Positions 9,724 through 18,789 of a stretch of 48,374 bases of DNA are shown here, one piece after another (position 1 is the stretch's first letter; each line of letters opens with the position of its first letter). The position numbers were made by a program, and so were the translations under genes. Below the pieces are notes generated by a model, which saw nothing but the letters and a program-made list of their open reading frames with translations, had not been told where the DNA came from and searched no databases. Origin of the DNA: Kiritimatiellia bacterium (GTDB taxonomy: Bacteria; Verrucomicrobiota; Kiritimatiellia; JAQICX01); NCBI GenBank assembly GCA_027858345.1, contig JAQICX010000181.1, positions 1 to 48,374 on the forward strand. The letters run 5' to 3'.

Positions 9724-11103
9724 ATGGCGAATATATTATCGATTGACATTGGGACTTCGAAGCTTTGTGCGGTTATTTTTGATATGATTGCAGATGAACT
9801 TGTGGCTATAAAATCATGTGCTAATGATAGTAATATTGATTTGACAATGGCGGATTATCATGAACAATGTCCTGAAAAGATTGTGCAATCTATTTTCGGG
9901 CTTATTATGGATTTGTCTGAGGAGTATTCGGCTGAATTGGCATCTGTTGAGGGAGTTTCTGTTTCTGGGCAGATGCATGGTGTTCTTTTGGTAAATGAAA
10001 AATGCGAGCCGGTAACAAATTTTATTACATGGCGGGATAAGCGGGCTTTAGAGTTTGAAGATTTGCTATCCAGTTGTAACACCGCCGATAACTTTATGGC
10101 AACGGGTACTCATCTGCAAAGTGGATATGGCGGGGCAACTTTGGCATGGCTTTTTGCTCATGGAAAAATTTCCAATGGGTGTCGGGCTTTATCGATGGCT
10201 GATTATCTGGTTTTACGTCTTACAGGTAAAGCAGCAACTGAATCAACCCATGCTGCTAGCTGGGGAATTCTGAATATACAAAAAAATGATTGGTGCTATC
10301 CATTAATAGAAAAACTTGGAATTGATACAGAAATATTGCTGCCAGTGCATAGAAGTGCAGAACCGCTTGGCGTGATAACGATTGATATGGCCGTTGAACT
10401 TGGTTTGAATCGCAAGGTTATTGTGTATTCACCGGTTGGTGATAATCAGGCAGGTGTTATAGGCACGGCTGGGTTTGATAAAAACCAGATGATTCTTAAT
10501 CTTGGAACAGGTGGGCAGATTTCGGTTTCTCAGGATAGTTTTGATGTTATAGATGGTTTTGAGATGCGTCCTATGCCGCATGGCGGGTCGATTCTTGTAG
10601 GTGCTAGTTTGTGTGGTGGTTGGTCTTATGCTTATTTATGTGAGTTTGTGAAAGATTTGCTGAAAAAGATAGGGAATGTTGAGCTAACTAACGTTGAAAT
10701 ATTTAACAAGCTTGATAAACTTTCAAGTGAGGCTGATTGCTCTTGTGGTGGACTTGTGGTTGATACTCGTTTTGCAGGAACACGGGGAGAACATGATTTA
10801 CGTGGGGAGATAAAAAATATTGATACTTCTAATTTTAATATTTGCAATCTTGGAAGGGCTTTTCTTGTGGGTATGGTTTCAGAATTGTCAAATCTTGCAA
10901 GCAAAATTGATACATCGGAAATTTCAAGAATTTTCACATGTGGCAATGGAGTTTATAAAAATCCTTTGCTAGTAGAAATTATTGCCAATATTTTTAGAAA
11001 GACGGTGGTGTTATCGAATGTGCGGGAGGAGGCAGCAGTTGGGGCTGCTTTGGCTGTGGCACAGACTATTAAATTGTCAAGAGATATAAAATATGATCAA
11101 TAA
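9724..11103 (+). CDS. FGGY-family carbohydrate kinase (xylulokinase/sedoheptulokinase-like)
   Basis: MANILSIDIGTSKLCAVIFD, SVSGQMHGVLLVN, TWRDKRA, GYGGATLAWL, MADYLVLRLTGK, VGDNQAGVIG, LNLGTGGQ; RBS gagggg upstream. Confidence 0.88.
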   Translation: MANILSIDIGTSKLCAVIFDMIADELVAIKSCANDSNIDLTMADYHEQCPEKIVQSIFGLIMDLSEEYSAELASVEGVSVSGQMHGVLLVNEKCEPVTNFITWRDKRALEFEDLLSSCNTADNFMATGTHLQSGYGGATLAWLFAHGKISNGCRALSMADYLVLRLTGKAATESTHAASWGILNIQKNDWCYPLIEKLGIDTEILLPVHRSAEPLGVITIDMAVELGLNRKVIVYSPVGDNQAGVIGTAGFDKNQMILNLGTGGQISVSQDSFDVIDGFEMRPMPHGGSILVGASLCGGWSYAYLCEFVKDLLKKIGNVELTNVEIFNKLDKLSSEADCSCGGLVVDTRFAGTRGEHDLRGEIKNIDTSNFNICNLGRAFLVGMVSELSNLASKIDTSEISRIFTCGNGVYKNPLLVEIIANIFRKTVVLSNVREEAAVGAALAVAQTIKLSRDIKYDQ

Positions 11104-13195
11104 AACACAATATGTCCGTGATAAGATATTTCGTGAGATTCTTGAAGGTAAATACAAGCCTGGCGGCAAACTACCAACTGAAGTTCAGATGGCGAAGCTT
11201 ACCAATACCAGCCGAATTACGATACGACGTGCATTTGCGGAGCTGGAAAAAAGTGGAATAATTCATCGAATACAAGGTAGGGGTACATTTGTTTCGATAT
11301 CCCTTCATGGCGGTGGCGGCGAAGGTGATCATGTTGCTTTGCTGACGACCCTTAATGATCCTTTTGCACTAGAATTTATTACGCATCTTGAGTCTGAACT
11401 TGCCAAACAGGATTTGCTTTTGACTCTTAAGATAACCGATGAAGATCCAAGAAAGGAAAATGCTGCAGCTATTAAGTTGGTTGCAAAAGGTATTCGCAAC
11501 CTTATAGTCTGGCCTAGTGGAAACTCAGTGTCTTATGATACCTTTTTCAGGCTTAGAGTGCTTGGTGCAAATATTGTTTTTTTTGACAGGAAGTTTCCAG
11601 GTGACTGTGCGGATTATATTGGTCTTGACCATAAAAAGGCTGTTACTGATTTGCTTGAACATGCTTGTTGCAATGGATTAAAAGAATTTATTTTTATTAA
11701 TTACAAAGGGTTAGTGGCGGACAGTAATGCGATGCGGCAGGAAGCGTTTGAGAAGTATTGTGCAGATAAGAAATTGAAGCATAGTGTTGTTTTAATAGAT
11801 TATTCTTCATCGCCGGGTCAACAAATAGAAGCAAATTGGAAAAATTGGATACATGGTTTTGGAAAGCTGGCAGTGATTTGTGTTAATGATACAGTCTCTA
11901 TAGCAGCAAGTGATGTTCTGGGAAATAAAATAAATATTTATGGCATTGATGGATTTAGCAAAGCTATAGAACGCGGGATTGTTTCAGTTGCTCAGCCGTT
12001 ATCGATGATGGCTGTAAAATCTATCCAACTTTTACAGAAGCAGCGTGAATTGGGAAGTAACTGGAAAGCAAGGAATATTTTTGTTAAGGGCAAGATTATT
12101 GAAAAAAAAAGGGAGAATATAATGAATTTTAATCAACCTATTTTGTTTATGCCGAATCGTGTTTGGCGTGCTTATGTTGGCGGACAAGTAATGGATGAAT
12201 TTTTGTATGGTCTAGAGAAACCTGACGGGCATTTTCCGGAGGATTGGCTTGGGTCTGTTACTATTGCAAACAATTATGTCAATCAACAGTCTCCCGAGGA
12301 AGGTTTAACCAGAGTCAGGAATTCAAATGGAAAAGAAGGACCACTATTTAAAGATTTGCTTGAAAAATATCCTCAGCAAATTGTAGGTAACGATTCGGGC
12401 AATCTTGATGTGTTGTGCAAGTATCTTGATTCTGCAATTCGTCTGCCCATTCAGTGTCATCCTGATAAAGAATTTGCACTGAAGTATCTAGACAGTCCTA
12501 ATGGAAAAACAGAATCGTGGTTTGTACTTGCGACTAGACAAATTAATGGTGAAGATCCTTATTTGTTGCTTGGATTTAAAGAAAATGTAGATGCAGATGA
12601 TTTTAAAAAGGCGGTACTTGCTCAGGATATTCTTACGATGGAGAATTCGCTTCACAAGATTAAGGTTAAGCCGGGTGATATGTATTTTATTCCAGGCAGA
12701 TTGCCACATGCGATAGGTCCTGGGGTATTTTTGCTGGAAGTTCAGGAACCTACCGACTGGGTGGTTCAGCCGGAGCTGTATATTGGTGATACTAAACTTT
12801 CTCATCAAGAGATGTGGGGAGAGCTTAGTATTGAAGATGGCTTGAAGTGTTTTGATTATGAATCTAAAGGTACATTGGAGCAAATTCTTAGGCGTTGTCG
12901 ATTACTACCGGCAACCGCAGTTCAGAACGAGAATTACATATTCAGCGAGATCATTGGCCCGGCAATTACGGATTGTTTTGCGGTGCATAAGATGGAAATA
13001 AATAAAAGTTGCGGAATAAAATTTAACAACTGGGCAATTTCTGTTGTTACCGAAGGAGTTGCCAGAATAAATAATATTGAAGTAAAACGAGGCGATTATT
13101 TCTTTGTTCCGTATGCGGCGGAGGAGGTGAAGTTTGATGTTGAACAAAAAGTATCTATTTATGTGATTGGGAATCAATCATTGAGTATCAGATGA
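11093..13195 (+). CDS. Fused ORF: GntR-HTH/periplasmic-binding-like (AraR-type) regulator + class I mannose-6-phosphate isomerase
   Basis: N-term wHTH 'YVRDKIFREILEGKYKPGGKLPTEVQMAKLTNTSRITIRRAFAELEKSGIIHRIQGRGTFV' plus LacI-like sensor; from Met344 'MNFNQPILFMPNRVWRAYVGG...LPIQCHPDKEFALKYL...GDMYFIPGRLPHAIGPGVFLLEVQEPTDWVVQPE' is PMI-like. Confidence 0.85.
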   Translation: MINKTQYVRDKIFREILEGKYKPGGKLPTEVQMAKLTNTSRITIRRAFAELEKSGIIHRIQGRGTFVSISLHGGGGEGDHVALLTTLNDPFALEFITHLESELAKQDLLLTLKITDEDPRKENAAAIKLVAKGIRNLIVWPSGNSVSYDTFFRLRVLGANIVFFDRKFPGDCADYIGLDHKKAVTDLLEHACCNGLKEFIFINYKGLVADSNAMRQEAFEKYCADKKLKHSVVLIDYSSSPGQQIEANWKNWIHGFGKLAVICVNDTVSIAASDVLGNKINIYGIDGFSKAIERGIVSVAQPLSMMAVKSIQLLQKQRELGSNWKARNIFVKGKIIEKKRENIMNFNQPILFMPNRVWRAYVGGQVMDEFLYGLEKPDGHFPEDWLGSVTIANNYVNQQSPEEGLTRVRNSNGKEGPLFKDLLEKYPQQIVGNDSGNLDVLCKYLDSAIRLPIQCHPDKEFALKYLDSPNGKTESWFVLATRQINGEDPYLLLGFKENVDADDFKKAVLAQDILTMENSLHKIKVKPGDMYFIPGRLPHAIGPGVFLLEVQEPTDWVVQPELYIGDTKLSHQEMWGELSIEDGLKCFDYESKGTLEQILRRCRLLPATAVQNENYIFSEIIGPAITDCFAVHKMEINKSCGIKFNNWAISVVTEGVARINNIEVKRGDYFFVPYAAEEVKFDVEQKVSIYVIGNQSLSIR
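12122..13195 (+). CDS. manA: Mannose-6-phosphate isomerase, class I (probable independent start inside the fused ORF)
   Basis: ATG at 12122 preceded by gggag (12111-12115) with ~6 nt spacing; PMI domain begins exactly here; QCHPDKEFA metal-site motif and C-terminal cupin. Confidence 0.7.
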   Translation: MNFNQPILFMPNRVWRAYVGGQVMDEFLYGLEKPDGHFPEDWLGSVTIANNYVNQQSPEEGLTRVRNSNGKEGPLFKDLLEKYPQQIVGNDSGNLDVLCKYLDSAIRLPIQCHPDKEFALKYLDSPNGKTESWFVLATRQINGEDPYLLLGFKENVDADDFKKAVLAQDILTMENSLHKIKVKPGDMYFIPGRLPHAIGPGVFLLEVQEPTDWVVQPELYIGDTKLSHQEMWGELSIEDGLKCFDYESKGTLEQILRRCRLLPATAVQNENYIFSEIIGPAITDCFAVHKMEINKSCGIKFNNWAISVVTEGVARINNIEVKRGDYFFVPYAAEEVKFDVEQKVSIYVIGNQSLSIR

Positions 13196-13338
13196 AGTTT
13201 TAATTGTAATTCAAGAGAGCCACTGTTAGAGCTAACTTCCTCAATGACCTTGGGGGTCTTGACTGGAGGCAGACGGGGCGTGGAATTTTTGCAAGCGATT
13301 CAATATATTAAGTTTTTAAGAGAGGTAGATATGGAGTT

Positions 13339-14232
13339 ATGAGAATATTTTCAACAGGTTTTAGTGAGGGGCTTGACGGGCCTGGGCGGAGATGGATTGT
13401 TTACCTTAAGGGGTGTAACTTTCGTTGTCTTTGGTGTGCTAGTCCTGAAAGTATTTCAGGTAGCAAGGAAATTCTTTTTTATCCTGATCGTAGTAGATAT
13501 AGCGATAAGTCTTGTACGCATGGAGCTGTATCTTTAGATAGGAATAGTTTTCACCTGAATCGTTCAGAATGTGAATTTTGCAAGGATCATAATTGTGTAA
13601 CAGTTTTTCATGATCCTTCTTTTGAAATAGTAGGTGAGGACATAACATCTGATCATTTAGTTGGCAAAGCAGAAAAATACCGGTCTTTATTTGGCAGGGA
13701 TGGCGGCGTCACTTTCGGTGGAGGAGAATCGACGTTGCAGGATGTGGAGTTGTTTGAAGCAATAGCAGAATTAAGGGCAAGGCAGATAAATGTGGCAGTG
13801 GAAACAAATGGTTCAACTGCTGCTGCTCAAAAACTTGTGGGTAAGGTGGATCTACTTATATGTGATTTTAAATGTTTTTCTCGCGATTTGCATCTGCAAT
13901 GGACTGGGGCTGAAAATGATCAAGTTCTTAAAACAATTTTGTATGCTTGTAAACAAAAACAGAAGCTTTTGGTGCGAATACCGCTGATCTGCGGTTTTAA
14001 TGATTTTAAAAGCGAATGGTCGCTTATGAGAGATTTTCTTTGTGACTGCAAAGAGCTGGCAGGAGAATTAAATGTAGAGATACTTAGGATGCATCATTTT
14101 GGCAAGCCTAAGTATAAAGCGTTAGGGATTGAATATCCGATGCTTAATGTGGCTTGTCCAACTCAGGTAGATGTACGTGAATTGGCAAATTTATTAAAAA
14201 ATAGTGGAATAAATGTGCGGGTATGCACTTAG
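13339..14232 (+). CDS. Glycyl-radical enzyme activating enzyme (radical SAM)
   Basis: LKGCNFRCLWCASPE (CxxxCxxC), VTFGGGESTLQ, additional Cys cluster CTHG...CEFCKDHNC; adjacent to the GRE. Confidence 0.9.
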   Translation: MRIFSTGFSEGLDGPGRRWIVYLKGCNFRCLWCASPESISGSKEILFYPDRSRYSDKSCTHGAVSLDRNSFHLNRSECEFCKDHNCVTVFHDPSFEIVGEDITSDHLVGKAEKYRSLFGRDGGVTFGGGESTLQDVELFEAIAELRARQINVAVETNGSTAAAQKLVGKVDLLICDFKCFSRDLHLQWTGAENDQVLKTILYACKQKQKLLVRIPLICGFNDFKSEWSLMRDFLCDCKELAGELNVEILRMHHFGKPKYKALGIEYPMLNVACPTQVDVRELANLLKNSGINVRVCT

Positions 14233-14240
14233 AGGTTGTT

Positions 14241-14401
14241 TAGAGCATTTCACTCATGAAACGCAGTAAATCTTTGTCCTGCGGCTTCCGTTGAATCTTT
14301 CAAAAAAATACGCAATAGGCCTGCTATTACTTGATTTTTTTTTAAGTCCAACGTCGTCCTCGAATAAAATCTTTACAGCGTTTCATTTGTTCAATGCTCT
14401 A
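14241..14401. mobile_element. MITE-like element copy 1 (~161 bp, TIR tagagcatt...atgaaacgc)
   Basis: Ends TAGAGCATTTCACTCATGAAACGCAGTAAA ... TTTACAGCGTTTCATTTGTTCAATGCTCTA are inverted repeats; near-identical copy in opposite orientation at 42680-42842; TA at both ends. Confidence 0.85.
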
Positions 14402-14411
14402 GTCTCTTAAT

Positions 14412-16802
14412 TTGGAGTTTATGATGATTGATTCAAAAAATAATGATTTGGTTATGGCGCTGGCAGATGGCGTTGAGAAAGTTCGCTCTTTCAAGCGTTC
14501 TCAGGATACGGTGGTTGAGTGGTTTTTTGTTCAGGAAATACGAATGCAGCAGTATGAAAAAATGATTGCATGTGGACTTAATCCTGATGATGCAGAAGGG
14601 CAGGCAGAGCTTCTTATTCGTACGATTAGTGAAATGCCTTTAAGTATTATCCCCGGCAGTGCAATTGCGGGCAGTCAGGATGCGGGGTTTTCTCCTTCTT
14701 ATGCTCTGATAAATCCTTCATTCAAAGTTGACGAATTTGCCGGCTATTGTGATCCGGTTGCAATTTATGATGATATTAAACCAGATGAAGCACTTGGTCT
14801 CAGCAAAGAGCGTATTGAAAGGGTAAGGCAATATTGGAAAGATACTGAATACGTGCGCAAGCTAAGTAGTATTTATGATTCAACCGGTGATTTGACTGGA
14901 GAGGTTGTTTTTTTTGCTGAACCAGTTACTGGTCATACTATTCCTGATTTCAGAGATTTCATAAAATTTGGAGTATCTGAAATGATAGAACGAGCTTATC
15001 AACTTCAAAGCCCATATGGCAAGATTATGGGCAAAGCGCTTGAGGCTGTGGTTATTCTTGGAAAACGATATCACCAGCTTGCCAAAGAGTTGGCGGAAAA
15101 CACTAAAGATGAAAATGAAAGAATTCGCCTTAAAAAGATTGCTGATATTCTTACGCGCATACCTGCTGAGCCAGCAAGAGATCTTCATGAAGCGATAGAG
15201 ATGTATGTATTATTGTGGCAGGTGATGGTAATCGAGCAAGCTCCCAATCCATATGCATTTTCAGTGGGCAATCTTGATCGCATACTTTCCCCGTATTATA
15301 AACAATCGGATATTTCTTATGAGCATGCAGTAGAACTTGTTCGTAATATGCTCTGTTTTTTTCAAGTAGGCAAACGATGCTGGGCTATAAGTCAGAATGT
15401 TCTTGTTGGCGGTAAAGATGAAAAAGGCAATAATCTGACTGACGAAATGAGTTATATTATTTTGGATGCTTTTTATAAAACAAACGATCCTCAGCCTGCA
15501 TTGTCGGTAAAAGTTTATGCCGAAACCCCCGTTGAGCTTTACGATTCAATCGGAAGATTTTTCTTCACGCCTGGACATTCAACGCCATCATTATTTAATG
15601 ATGACAGTGTTTTTGAGATGCTTCTGCAACAAGGTAAAGCAGTTTCTGATTTGCCTGATTATTCGATAGCTGGTTGTCAGGAACTGTTAGTTATGGGGAA
15701 GTCATCATTGAATACGACCAACTCTTGGCTTAATTTGGCAAAGGTTCTAACTTTAGCATGTAATGATGGCAAGTCGCTTATCAGTTCAAAACAACTTGTA
15801 CCTACATGGCGTGAGTTGGGGTACTGTGATGCAACGAATGCTTATGAGAACATTCATGATGTTTTCTTCAAGATGTTGAAAATTGTTCTTCCGAAAATGC
15901 AGCAAACAGCCAATGCCTGTACGGATTTGTTAGGTACAGAAAAGCCTGTTCCTTTTACCTCGGCTGTGATGGACAGCTTTAATACTGGTTCGGATATGCG
16001 TGATCCTAAAAAACCTGGTACTCGTTATAATGCCAGTGGTTGTCTTGTGCATGGACTTTCGGTTGTGAGTGACTCTCTTTATGCTGTTAAGAATGCTTTG
16101 TCCACAGGAATGTGGTGTGCCGATGATATTCAGAAGGCTCTATGTGAAAATTTTGATGGGAATGAAAATTTAAGAAGCTTTTTGTTAAATCAACCTCGTT
16201 ATGGTAACGGCAATGATGAGGCAGACGATCTGGCTGTTTCGCTTATTAACAGGGTTGCTGATATGATTGGAGAGCTTCGTAACACAGCGGGTAATGAATT
16301 TTTGGCAGATTTTTCTACTCCAAGTACGCATTTGCTTTATGGCTACTGGGTAGGAGCTACACCAGACGGTAGAAAAGCCAGGCAAATGCTTGGGTACGGT
16401 ATAGACCCGCAGTTTGAGTCCATGCACACGTCTTTAGCAGAGAGGATTGTCTCTTACTGGAAAATACCTTATCACAAGATGAGCGGTGGATATTCAAGCC
16501 ATGTGGGGATTGATCCAGCATCAATACGCGGTAAAGAAACTATGGAACAAAAATCTCATTGGATGCGGGATAATATAATCAAGCCACTAATGAGACTTGG
16601 ACAAGGTTATAAAGAATCGCCTTTTTATGTATATTTCAATATTGATTCTGTTGATCATCTAAAAAAAGTATTGGCAGAACCGCAGAAATATGCCCCGACT
16701 GGAGTTTATATTATGCGTATTCACGGCACCTTTGTGAACTTTTTGGATCTTTCCCCAGCCATTCAGCAGGATATAATGAAACGACTGGAAGCTTCATCGT
16801 AA
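14412..16802 (+). CDS. Glycyl radical enzyme (PFL-like), atypical; likely start at ATG 14421
   Basis: Active-site Cys region DYSIAGCQELLVMGKSS; C-terminal radical region YAPTGVYIMRIHGTFVNFLDLSPAIQQDIMKR; paired activase upstream; ggag RBS before 14421. Confidence 0.88.
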   Translation: MEFMMIDSKNNDLVMALADGVEKVRSFKRSQDTVVEWFFVQEIRMQQYEKMIACGLNPDDAEGQAELLIRTISEMPLSIIPGSAIAGSQDAGFSPSYALINPSFKVDEFAGYCDPVAIYDDIKPDEALGLSKERIERVRQYWKDTEYVRKLSSIYDSTGDLTGEVVFFAEPVTGHTIPDFRDFIKFGVSEMIERAYQLQSPYGKIMGKALEAVVILGKRYHQLAKELAENTKDENERIRLKKIADILTRIPAEPARDLHEAIEMYVLLWQVMVIEQAPNPYAFSVGNLDRILSPYYKQSDISYEHAVELVRNMLCFFQVGKRCWAISQNVLVGGKDEKGNNLTDEMSYIILDAFYKTNDPQPALSVKVYAETPVELYDSIGRFFFTPGHSTPSLFNDDSVFEMLLQQGKAVSDLPDYSIAGCQELLVMGKSSLNTTNSWLNLAKVLTLACNDGKSLISSKQLVPTWRELGYCDATNAYENIHDVFFKMLKIVLPKMQQTANACTDLLGTEKPVPFTSAVMDSFNTGSDMRDPKKPGTRYNASGCLVHGLSVVSDSLYAVKNALSTGMWCADDIQKALCENFDGNENLRSFLLNQPRYGNGNDEADDLAVSLINRVADMIGELRNTAGNEFLADFSTPSTHLLYGYWVGATPDGRKARQMLGYGIDPQFESMHTSLAERIVSYWKIPYHKMSGGYSSHVGIDPASIRGKETMEQKSHWMRDNIIKPLMRLGQGYKESPFYVYFNIDSVDHLKKVLAEPQKYAPTGVYIMRIHGTFVNFLDLSPAIQQDIMKRLEASS

Positions 16803-17372
16803 CGGAGTCAGGTAAAAAAGAATGAAGACACAATTGGATTTAGAAAAAGAGACCGTACCAATTTGTGTGTCTAATGGATTCAAGTAGAATCTAATTAAGT
16901 TTGGTTCTTCGTAGATTATTGTGGATGATAAGTATTAATAATAATAGACATTTATATTAAAAAACAAGGGGCAACGCCCCTGAATATGCTAGCAATATCA
17001 ACATAATTATAAACAATGATTTACGAAGAAATCATTTAACCTCTTAAAAAGAAAAAATCGTAGGATTTTACTGTTTTTTGCAATATAAATGTTGCATTCA
17101 ACAATAATATAGTATTGGAAAAATTGGCATAGGTAAATTAGGACTTACTGTTAATGAAGATAGATCACTTGCTAAGCTTGTTCTGTTGATCAGTACATGC
17201 TTCAGTAAAAATGATTACAAAATCTTGTATTAAAGATTTTTTTCCATGCTAAAAGTTATTTATTAAAATAGAAATTTTAATAAAAAAAATAAAAGTTAAT
17301 ATATCGTTGTTGCGAAAAAAAGATTAGATAAACTTTATGTTCGCCGACGAACTACCATTGGGAAATTAAATT

Positions 17373-18767
17373 ATGAAGAACACAATAAAGACAAGACCTG
17401 AGCTCTATCAGGAGACGTTTCGTCCACAGATCCATTTCACAGCAAGGTATTGGGACGACTACCGGCTTAATCCGCAAGCACACCAAGAAGGCTGGTTGAA
17501 TGATATGAACGGCCTCGTGTTTCTGGATGGCGAGTATCATTTTTTTGCGCAGCGTTGGTGGTCATGCTGGCTCCATGCCGTGAGCAAAGACCTGATTCAT
17601 TGGGAAGAATTACCTCCTGCCTTCGGCAAAGATGACAAATTCGGTGGGACCCAGTCGGGCGGTGCGGTAATCGACTACAACAACACGTCAGGGCTCGCCA
17701 CAGGCGAGACGCCAGTGATGGTTGCGTTCTGGTCCAGCGAGGACAATATGAGGCAGTGCATTTCGTACAGTAATGACAGGGGCAGAACATGGGAGAAGTA
17801 TGACAAAAACCCTATCCTCGTTTATCCCGAACGAGATCCCAAGGTGTTCTGGTATGAACCAAGCGCCAAATGGATTATGGTCCTGTATGGACCTCCTGGT
17901 AACAGCTATAATCTATTTTCATCAACCAACCTGTTGGAATGGGTCAAGATCGGTGAACCAATTCTAGATATGCACGAATGTCCGGATATGTTTCAGCTTC
18001 CCCTGGATGGTGACGCTGGAACGAAGAAGTGGGTGGTTGTGGACGGCGACGGCAGTTACATCATCGGAACATTCGACGGAATCAACTTTACTGCTGAAAG
18101 CAAGAAGGCCAAAGGAGATTTCGGGAAACATTTTTACGCCACCATGACGTGGAACTGCATGCCCAAGGAAGATTCAAGACGCATCCAGGTGGCGTGGATG
18201 AGGTCCGAGTTGTATCCAGTAGACATGCCCTTCAATCAACAGACTACATTCCCGTGCGAGCTGTCACTTCGGACATGTTCAGAAGGTATTCGATTGTGCA
18301 GATATCCAATTCGTGAAATCGGATTGCTCTATTCCGAGGAAACCGCCATGAATGATGAGACTGTGAACCCTGAGGATAATCCTCTCAAAAACGTCCGTGG
18401 CGAATCGTTTGACATTATGGTGGAGATAGACACATCGAAAACAACTTGTGAAGCTGTTGTCATTCTCGTCCGTGGAAGTGAGGTGAAATACGACTTCAAG
18501 AGTCAAATACTAGAGTCGTGTGGATCGTGCATAGAACTTAAGCCAAAGGCGGGAATGATTCAGCTACGCATCCTCGTTGACCGTCTGTCTGTAGAGACTT
18601 TCGGCAACTTGGGTGAGGTTTCTATCACCAATTGTTCGCAAGCTTCTGACGACGAAGTTCCCCTATCGCTTAACCCCGTTGGCGGAAACGTGTTTGTCAA
18701 GTCATTGACTGTGCAAAGATTGAACTCAATGTGGTCTAGAAAAGTCGATGAAGGTGATGACCTCTAA
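17373..18767 (+). CDS. Glycoside hydrolase family 32, variant NDMNG motif
   Basis: FRPQIHFTARY...EGWLNDMNGLVFLDGEYHFFAQ, ERDPKVFWYEP, HECPDMFQLP; overall parallel to the GH32 at 4751-6028. Confidence 0.9.
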   Translation: MKNTIKTRPELYQETFRPQIHFTARYWDDYRLNPQAHQEGWLNDMNGLVFLDGEYHFFAQRWWSCWLHAVSKDLIHWEELPPAFGKDDKFGGTQSGGAVIDYNNTSGLATGETPVMVAFWSSEDNMRQCISYSNDRGRTWEKYDKNPILVYPERDPKVFWYEPSAKWIMVLYGPPGNSYNLFSSTNLLEWVKIGEPILDMHECPDMFQLPLDGDAGTKKWVVVDGDGSYIIGTFDGINFTAESKKAKGDFGKHFYATMTWNCMPKEDSRRIQVAWMRSELYPVDMPFNQQTTFPCELSLRTCSEGIRLCRYPIREIGLLYSEETAMNDETVNPEDNPLKNVRGESFDIMVEIDTSKTTCEAVVILVRGSEVKYDFKSQILESCGSCIELKPKAGMIQLRILVDRLSVETFGNLGEVSITNCSQASDDEVPLSLNPVGGNVFVKSLTVQRLNSMWSRKVDEGDDL

Positions 18768-18789
18768 TAATTGGACAAAACTCAGCAGT

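Noticed and set aside
16968-16980. ggggc-aac-gcccc hairpin as GRE operon terminator
   Set aside because: Short stem and no T-tract afterwards; also 165 bp beyond the stop codon.
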